Assembly: GCF_039531165.1 (NCBI RefSeq)
Contig: NZ_BAAAPN010000104.1
Span: 1-64,000 of the forward strand
Length of the DNA: 64,000 nt
Direction of reading: 5' to 3'
Source of the DNA: Nostocoides_A vanveenii
Lineage (GTDB): Bacteria; Actinomycetota; Actinomycetes; Actinomycetales; Dermatophilaceae
Position numbers and translations under genes: made by a program. The notes below the pieces were generated by a model. The model did not search any database, was not told where the DNA came from, and saw nothing but the letters and a program-made list of their open reading frames with translations. Each line of letters opens with the position of its first letter. Position 1 is the stretch's first letter. This document shows, in pieces, positions 60,001 through 64,000 of the stretch.

Positions 60001-60703
60001 AGCCTCCGAGAGCGTCCTCGAGTCGATCGCCCGCGTCCTGAAGCTCGACGACGACGAGCGCACCCACCTCTACGAACTCGCCCGCAATGTCGCCTCGGGC
60101 GCTCCCCGCCGGCGACGCAGCACTCCCAGGACTGCCATCACCCCGGCCGTGCAGTAGGTACTCGACTCCATGAGCGTGCCTGCGCTGGTCCAGAACGGGC
60201 GGCTGGACCTGCTCGCGGCGAACGACCTCGGGCGAGCCCTGTATTTCCAGATCGTGGACCTGGCGCAACCGCCGAACTTCGCGCGCTTCGCGGTCCTGGA
60301 TCCCCGAGCCCAGGACTTCTACGTTGACATCGACGCCACCCGGGACCTCCTCGTCGCCGTGCTCCGCGCGACCGCCGGTCGCGACCCGCTGGACAAGCGC
60401 ACGACCGCGCTGATCAGCGAACTATCCACGCGCAGTAGTGATTTCACGGCCCGCTGGGCCAAGCATGCGGTCCGTCGCCACGCCCGTGGACGCAAGGTGA
60501 TTCACCACCCTGTTGTCGGTCCACTCGACCTCGAGTTCACCGACTTCGACCTGCCACACGACCCCGAGCTGTCCGTCGTCACGTACACCGCGCAACCGGG
60601 CAGCGCGAGCGCCGATGGTCTGCCCTTGCTCGCCGCGTGGGCGCACAACCGTGCGGCCGGCCCCGGCACGAGCCTGCCGCCCGCCACGACCGCGGGCGAT
60701 TGA
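59990..60703 (+). pseudogene. XRE/MmyB-type regulator, truncated and with an in-frame amber stop
   Basis: From about 59993 the frame reads RTGASESVLESIARVLKLDD, the end of an XRE HTH domain. At 60155 a TAG interrupts, and the same frame resumes as VLDSMSVPALVQNGRLDLLA with the MmyB-like ligand domain to 60703 (HHPVVGPLDLEFTDF is conserved). ATG 60170 could still make the 177-residue C-terminal domain. The DNA-binding half is lost. Such regulators commonly sit divergent to the SDR they control, as here. Confidence 0.75.
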
Positions 60704-60719
60704 CTGGGGCCATGGAGCT

Positions 60720-61529
60720 GACGGACGCGACGGGCTTCCCGATGATGGTCAACGCGTTCGAGGGCAACAAGGCCCAAACCCCCACCATGCTGCCGGTGAT
60801 CCCCCAGGCCGGTCGAGGACAGGAACAGGGTGGGCACCGTCACGTGCTCGGCGGTGTAATCCCAGCCCAGGTTGTGGGCGAGGTGGAGATTGGTCGGACT
60901 CGCGGCATACGCGGCCTTGAAGGTCACGCCGGTGACGTTCTTGTCCGCGAGGGTGCTGAACACCCCGCCCGCCAGGCCGACGCGGGTCAGGTCGATGCGC
61001 CCCTTCAGTGGGTTATCGGCCCAGCCTGAGGCGGTCGTCCCTGCCTGGATGCTCTGGAGCAGGCGGATCGACGCGGCTTGGGAGAGGCCGCTCCAGGAGT
61101 ACTCGTCGTCGGTGCCGACCACGAGGAAACCCCAGGAGGCGAGGCGCTCGAACCACGCGGCATACTTCTCGGCCTTCACGCCCGTGCCATTGGCGACGAG
61201 GACCACTGGCAACGTGGCGCTCGATGGCAGGTCGGTCAGGAACCAGAGCCGATAGGGCGAGAAGGACTGGAACTGGCCGACAGTGCGACCGGTGACCGTA
61301 TGCAGGCCGGTGGCGAGATAGCGGGCCTCCAGGCTCCCGCCGGTGGTTACCTCCATCTGGTAGCCGGCCGCCGCGACGGGTCGCCTGGACAGCCACATCC
61401 CGTCCAGTTGGGCGAGCACAACAAGGATCGCCACGACTGCCGCAGCCCGCTGCCAGCGCTTGGCGGGCCACCACTGCCGTCGCCTCCTCCCCGCGGAGGC
61501 GCCTTCTGGTGTCTGGGGGACTCGGTCAT
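60720..61529 (-). pseudogene. Alpha/beta-hydrolase, nucleophile deleted, homopolymer frameshift
   Basis: ATG 61529 starts TESP, then a C5 run (C6 expected) shifts the frame. The natural continuation is QTPEGASAGRRRRQWWPAKR and a membrane anchor, AAAVVAILVVLAQLDGMWL. The hydrolase part has LPVVLVANGTGVKAEKYAAW, but the nucleophile elbow, normally G-H-S-Q-G-G, reads GLAGGVFSTLADKN: the H-S-Q is missing. Near 60815 the C-terminus becomes unclear and runs into the MmyB gene. Inactive as an esterase. Confidence 0.65.
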
Positions 61530-61539
61530 GGTGTCGTCA

Positions 61540-61671
61540 TCAACCCAGGGGTGCGTAGGTGTCGAGGTGCTCGGTGATCTTTGCACCGAGCGAGGCGTTC
61601 AGCTCCGGGTCGCGGTTGAGGGCCTGACCGGAGTTAAGGGACAGGATGACGTCGTGGGGGACGCGGCTCGC
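61540..61671 (-). pseudogene. Unidentified C-terminal fragment
   Basis: Forty-two residues (VPHDVILSLNSGQALNRDPE and ITEHLDTYAPLG) end at TGA 61542-61540, just 10 bases before the alpha/beta-hydrolase start. It looks like a real protein C-terminus, hydrolase-like, but the family was not recognised. The upstream part is replaced by the cation-transporter fragment on the other strand. Confidence 0.4.
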
Positions 61672-61689
61672 TCGGCGCTTGTCGGCGAA

Positions 61690-61920
61690 GCGGCGGCTCG
61701 CGGCATACGGCGCCACCTTGTCGAGGCTCGGCGCCAGGTACGGGATCCGCGTCGGGCGCCAGACCGGGTCGGCGAACCTGGTCGCCGACGGCCTTCATGC
61801 CCGCACCGACGGGCTCCCCTCACTGGCGTTGGTCGCCGGAGCGACCGGTGTCGCGGCCGGTCTGCCGTGGGCCGACCCGGTCATCGGGCTCCTCATCGCG
61901 GTGGGTCGGCCAGGCGAACG
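61690..61920 (+). pseudogene. Cation diffusion facilitator (CDF) fragment
   Basis: About 75 residues: RIGRQTG-like loop, SANLVADGLHARTDGLPSLA and LPWADPVIGLLIAV. The HxxxD metal site (HARTD) with its following helix is characteristic of CDF zinc/cobalt exporters (about 300 residues). Both the N-terminal helices and the cytoplasmic C-terminal domain are lost. Confidence 0.65.
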
Positions 61921-61948
61921 CATCGGCACAGATCATCCTTACGGCGCT

Positions 61949-62074
61949 CTAGTCGAGGAAGTGGACGTCGTAGCGCTCGGCCGTGACGTGAGCCCTTTCG
62001 AAGGCATCACGAAGGTCGGGCGGAGTGGGCCCGGCCGCGACGGGCTGATCACAGAAGGACGACAGCCACGGCAT
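61949..62074 (-). pseudogene. Small unidentified ORF, probable C-terminal fragment
   Basis: A 41-residue frame: MPWLSSFCDQPVAAGPTPPD, LRDAFERAHVTAERYDVHFL. It reads like the end of a soluble protein but no family was recognised. An ATG at 62074 exists but lacks a clear ribosome site. Bases 62075-62339 beyond it hold only short frames, with nothing I can support. Confidence 0.3.
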
Positions 62075-62339
62075 ACGCCTCCCCACCACGCCCGAGCGTG
62101 TCGAAGTGCGCCAGGCACTCCTGGACCGCCATGGTGATCGGCTCCGTTCTCTGCGTGTAGTTCAGCGCGAATGGCGGCCCGTGCGAGAGGAGAAGGCGAT
62201 CATGAGCTGTCGGGGCCCGGCCGTGGCCCTGGCGATGCTGGGGGCGCTGACCACGACCGAGATCGAGGAGATTAACTTCGCGATGTCCGAGCGCCTCGGA
62301 CCGTATATCCAACCGTGGAGCTAGCGGCCCTGGGTGCCT

Positions 62340-63062
62340 TCATCGGGTTGTGCGATCGCGCGGTCTCGCAGGGCGGCTCGGGCCGTCCGCCTTGGCATGG
62401 GGAGCGGCGGTCCGGGCCCCGGCATACGCGGGGGCTCGCAAGAGACGCACCCACGTCGGCGGGGTGAGGCCCTCGGGGTGGTTGCCGAGCGCGTCGAATC
62501 GGATCGGCTCGTCCGTGTCGCCGGCGGCCGGCTTGAGGGTGAGCAGGCCGACGGGGTGCCACGAGCCGCGGGCACTCGCGCGCGACAGCGCGAACTCGTG
62601 GTCGGAGGCAGGGACCAGGCGCAGGATCATCGACCCGCTCGCGCACGTCATCGGGAGCATCGTCGTCAGGGGGCCGTCGTCGATCCGGCGCCGCACCTGG
62701 AGGGCGAAGCGCCCCACGCCGGAGTCGCCGGTGGAGGCGAAGAGGAGGTCGGTGGGGGCGGCGTCCCCACCGATCCGGATCGCGATGCCGAAGACGTCGC
62801 GGCCCTCCGAGCCGTCGGTGGTGGCCCGGGATAGGCGGACCCGCACCGCGTGGCTGCCCGGGTCGTCGATGAGCGGCACGCCGGTTGCCGAGGGTTCGGT
62901 GACGGTGAGGGTTCCGTGGTGGACGACGCCCGTGGCGTGCAGCGGCTTGTCCCGGCGGACGGCGGCGTATGCCGTGAGGCCGGTGGCGAGCGCGGCGCCG
63001 GCGGTGGCGCCCACGGCGTCGCGGGCGAGGCCGGCAGCGCCGGAGATTGGGTCCACGCACAC
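62340..63062 (-). CDS. Hypothetical protein, possibly catalase-fold related
   Basis: A 240-residue protein starting CVDPISGAAGLARDAVGATA. HATGVVHHGTLTVTE, then RVRLSRATTDG and VFGIAIRIGGDAAPTDLLFA weakly recall the start of catalase-like proteins (H-x-x-G-x-x-x-x-G-T, RFS, RGMA). The family's heme Tyr region is not visible, so function is not assigned. The C-terminus is Arg/Ala/Pro-rich. The ATG at 63062 follows a 159-base stretch without a gene. Confidence 0.5.
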   Translation of the reverse strand: MCVDPISGAAGLARDAVGATAGAALATGLTAYAAVRRDKPLHATGVVHHGTLTVTEPSATGVPLIDDPGSHAVRVRLSRATTDGSEGRDVFGIAIRIGGDAAPTDLLFASTGDSGVGRFALQVRRRIDDGPLTTMLPMTCASGSMILRLVPASDHEFALSRASARGSWHPVGLLTLKPAAGDTDEPIRFDALGNHPEGLTPPTWVRLLRAPAYAGARTAAPHAKADGPSRPARPRDRTTR

Positions 63063-63221
63063 ACCGTAGGCCTCAGCGGTCGTGACCCGGCTGTCCGTGG
63101 TGTCCGCGATGCTCTGAGGCTCGGCTTGCGGCGCCCTTGGTCAGGGCTCTCAGTTCCGTCGAATCAGGCACGTCGACGGAGGTGTAGCGATGCCACTACG
63201 CGCCGAGAACACGCCCCTGTT

Positions 63222-63800
63222 CTACCGGGTTGCCCCGATGACCTGCTCGAGGTCGGTGACAACGTCCTGCTCTCGATGGAATCCGCGGGCGACGATGAGC
63301 GCAACGGCCTCCCGAGCCAGGGCGATATCGGCCTCGCCCGCCGCGGTGAGCAGCGCGTCGAGATCGGTGAGATCTTGGCCTCGACGAGCCAAAACCTTGA
63401 GGGCGATGAGATGCCCGGTCGAAGCAACCGGCAGTTGCAGCCCGGGGAGAATCTCGATGGAGGTCGCAGCCGCGACGATTTCCTCCTCGATCCCAGAGCT
63501 GGCGAAGAGGAGGTCGAGGGCCACGCCCAATGGGTCGGCGACAAGCCGCACGGTCGATAGTCGGTCGAGGTACTCGTGTTCGACGATTTCATGGGGCGTG
63601 TAGCCGCGGACTCCCAGCTGGTAGATGAGCGCCTCACTCGCGGCGTCGTCTGCGACGGCGACGACAAAGTCGATGTCCTTGGTGAACCGGGGGATCGACC
63701 GTGCAGAGACAGCCAGGCCACCAACCATGGCCCAACGCACTCCTGCCGCGTTCAGGTCGCCTGCGGCACGCGACAAGGCCGCATCGAGCGCCCTCACCAT
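63222..63800 (-). CDS. Nucleotidyltransferase (AbiEii/DUF1814-like)
   Basis: A 192-residue protein. WAMVGGLAVSARSIPRFTKD followed by IDFVVAV gives the GGx..DxD-type active site (GGLA-S-x-R-x-T-x-DID). LDLLFASSGIEEEIVAAA, STGHLIALKVLARRGQDL and DLTDLDALL are typical of AbiEii-like proteins, many of which are toxins that modify tRNA. Its ATG lies inside the end of the gene before it (7-base overlap), so the two are an operon, toxin-antitoxin-like. Confidence 0.78.
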   Translation of the reverse strand: MVRALDAALSRAAGDLNAAGVRWAMVGGLAVSARSIPRFTKDIDFVVAVADDAASEALIYQLGVRGYTPHEIVEHEYLDRLSTVRLVADPLGVALDLLFASSGIEEEIVAAATSIEILPGLQLPVASTGHLIALKVLARRGQDLTDLDALLTAAGEADIALAREAVALIVARGFHREQDVVTDLEQVIGATR

Positions 63801-64000
63801 GCCCAGTCGCCGAGGGCCGCACGGAGCTGGTCAGGACGCGGTGCCGAGATCAGCCACGCTCGCGTCAACGAGCCGACTTCGGCTTCATCCACGCCGGGTC
63901 GCTCGCGGCGAATCCGTTGACGGAACAGCTCCACGCCCAGCTCATGCATCTCCAGCGCATCCCGCACCCGCTGGGCCTCGGGGCTCGGATGAGCCCCGGA
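63794..64000 (-). CDS. Partial protein upstream of the nucleotidyltransferase
   Basis: The window ends inside this gene. The visible 68 residues include AQRVRDALEMHELGVELFRQ, RIRRERPGVDEAEVGSLTRA and WLISAPRPDQLRAALGDWAW, with the stop TGA at 63796-63794. It is a helical, charged protein and no family was recognised. The overlap with the next start argues for a co-translated partner of the nucleotidyltransferase, perhaps its antitoxin. Confidence 0.6.
   Translation of the reverse strand, partial: SGAHPSPEAQRVRDALEMHELGVELFRQRIRRERPGVDEAEVGSLTRAWLISAPRPDQLRAALGDWAW

Noticed and set aside
62106..62324. 72-residue plus-strand ORF before the catalase-like gene
   Set aside because: Its C-terminus (TTTEIEEINFAMSERLGPYI) looks protein-like, but the first half overlaps other short frames and no family is recognisable.
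1..64000. Mobile element, prophage, tRNA or rRNA genes
   Set aside because: No transposase, integrase, phage structural gene or cloverleaf was recognised. Structured tRNAs could be missed by eye; a tRNA scan would settle it.

Overview
This is 64 kb of very GC-rich DNA from an actinobacterium, most likely a Micrococcales member of the Intrasporangiaceae/Dermatophilaceae group (an inference). The grounds are: the conserved order ponA - membrane glycosyltransferase-like gene - rpsF - ssb - rpsR - rplI at the left end; a cysteine-free ribosomal protein S18 in that operon; many GTG starts and 4-base ATGA/GTGA overlaps; and families typical of actinobacteria (WS/DGAT acyltransferase, HAD-PlsC fusion, SCO6745-like, MDMPI/TIGR03083 and MmyB-type regulators). 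No rRNA, tRNA, CRISPR array, transposase or phage gene was recognised.

Layout. 0-12.5 kb is an orderly plus-strand housekeeping block: a META-domain protein end, a class A penicillin-binding protein, a membrane protein, the rpsF-ssb-rpsR-rplI ribosomal/replication operon, a HAD-acyltransferase fusion with gpsA and an acyltransferase (glycerolipid synthesis), an RNA ligase-like phosphodiesterase and a gamma-glutamyltransferase. 12.6-34 kb is a mosaic of small accessory genes (GNATs, SRPBCC, PPOX, DksA-like, L,D-transpeptidase, an Imm5-like/Arr fusion, a secreted ParB-like protein, hemerythrin, paired ATP-grasp enzymes beside a PIG-L deacetylase) mixed with gene remnants. 34.5-39.1 kb is an arsenic resistance cluster: arsR and an aquaglyceroporin on the minus strand, divergent from arsD-arsA-arsC-arsC, with no recognisable ArsB or Acr3 pump. 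39.2-45.5 kb holds toxin-antitoxin modules (MntA/HepT, VapBC, an orphan VapC, a PIN remnant), a DinB protein and a TetR-controlled membrane pair. 46.6-58.6 kb holds three ABC transport modules with regulators: a YtrA-type GntR operon, an HK-RR-ABC-FtsX operon, and an HK-RR pair divergent from an ABC-2 exporter. 58.7-64 kb is a repair glycosylase followed by heavily decayed DNA and a nucleotidyltransferase pair.

A recurring theme is gene decay outside the housekeeping block. About twenty loci are truncated, frameshifted, or carry an in-frame stop or internal deletion. At three places two divergently oriented genes have both lost their 5' halves at one junction. A second theme is a heptamer, GTATGCC/GGCATAC, found dozens of times across the window in both genes and intergenic DNA, far above what base composition predicts. 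All functions were assigned by eye from motifs; no database search was run.
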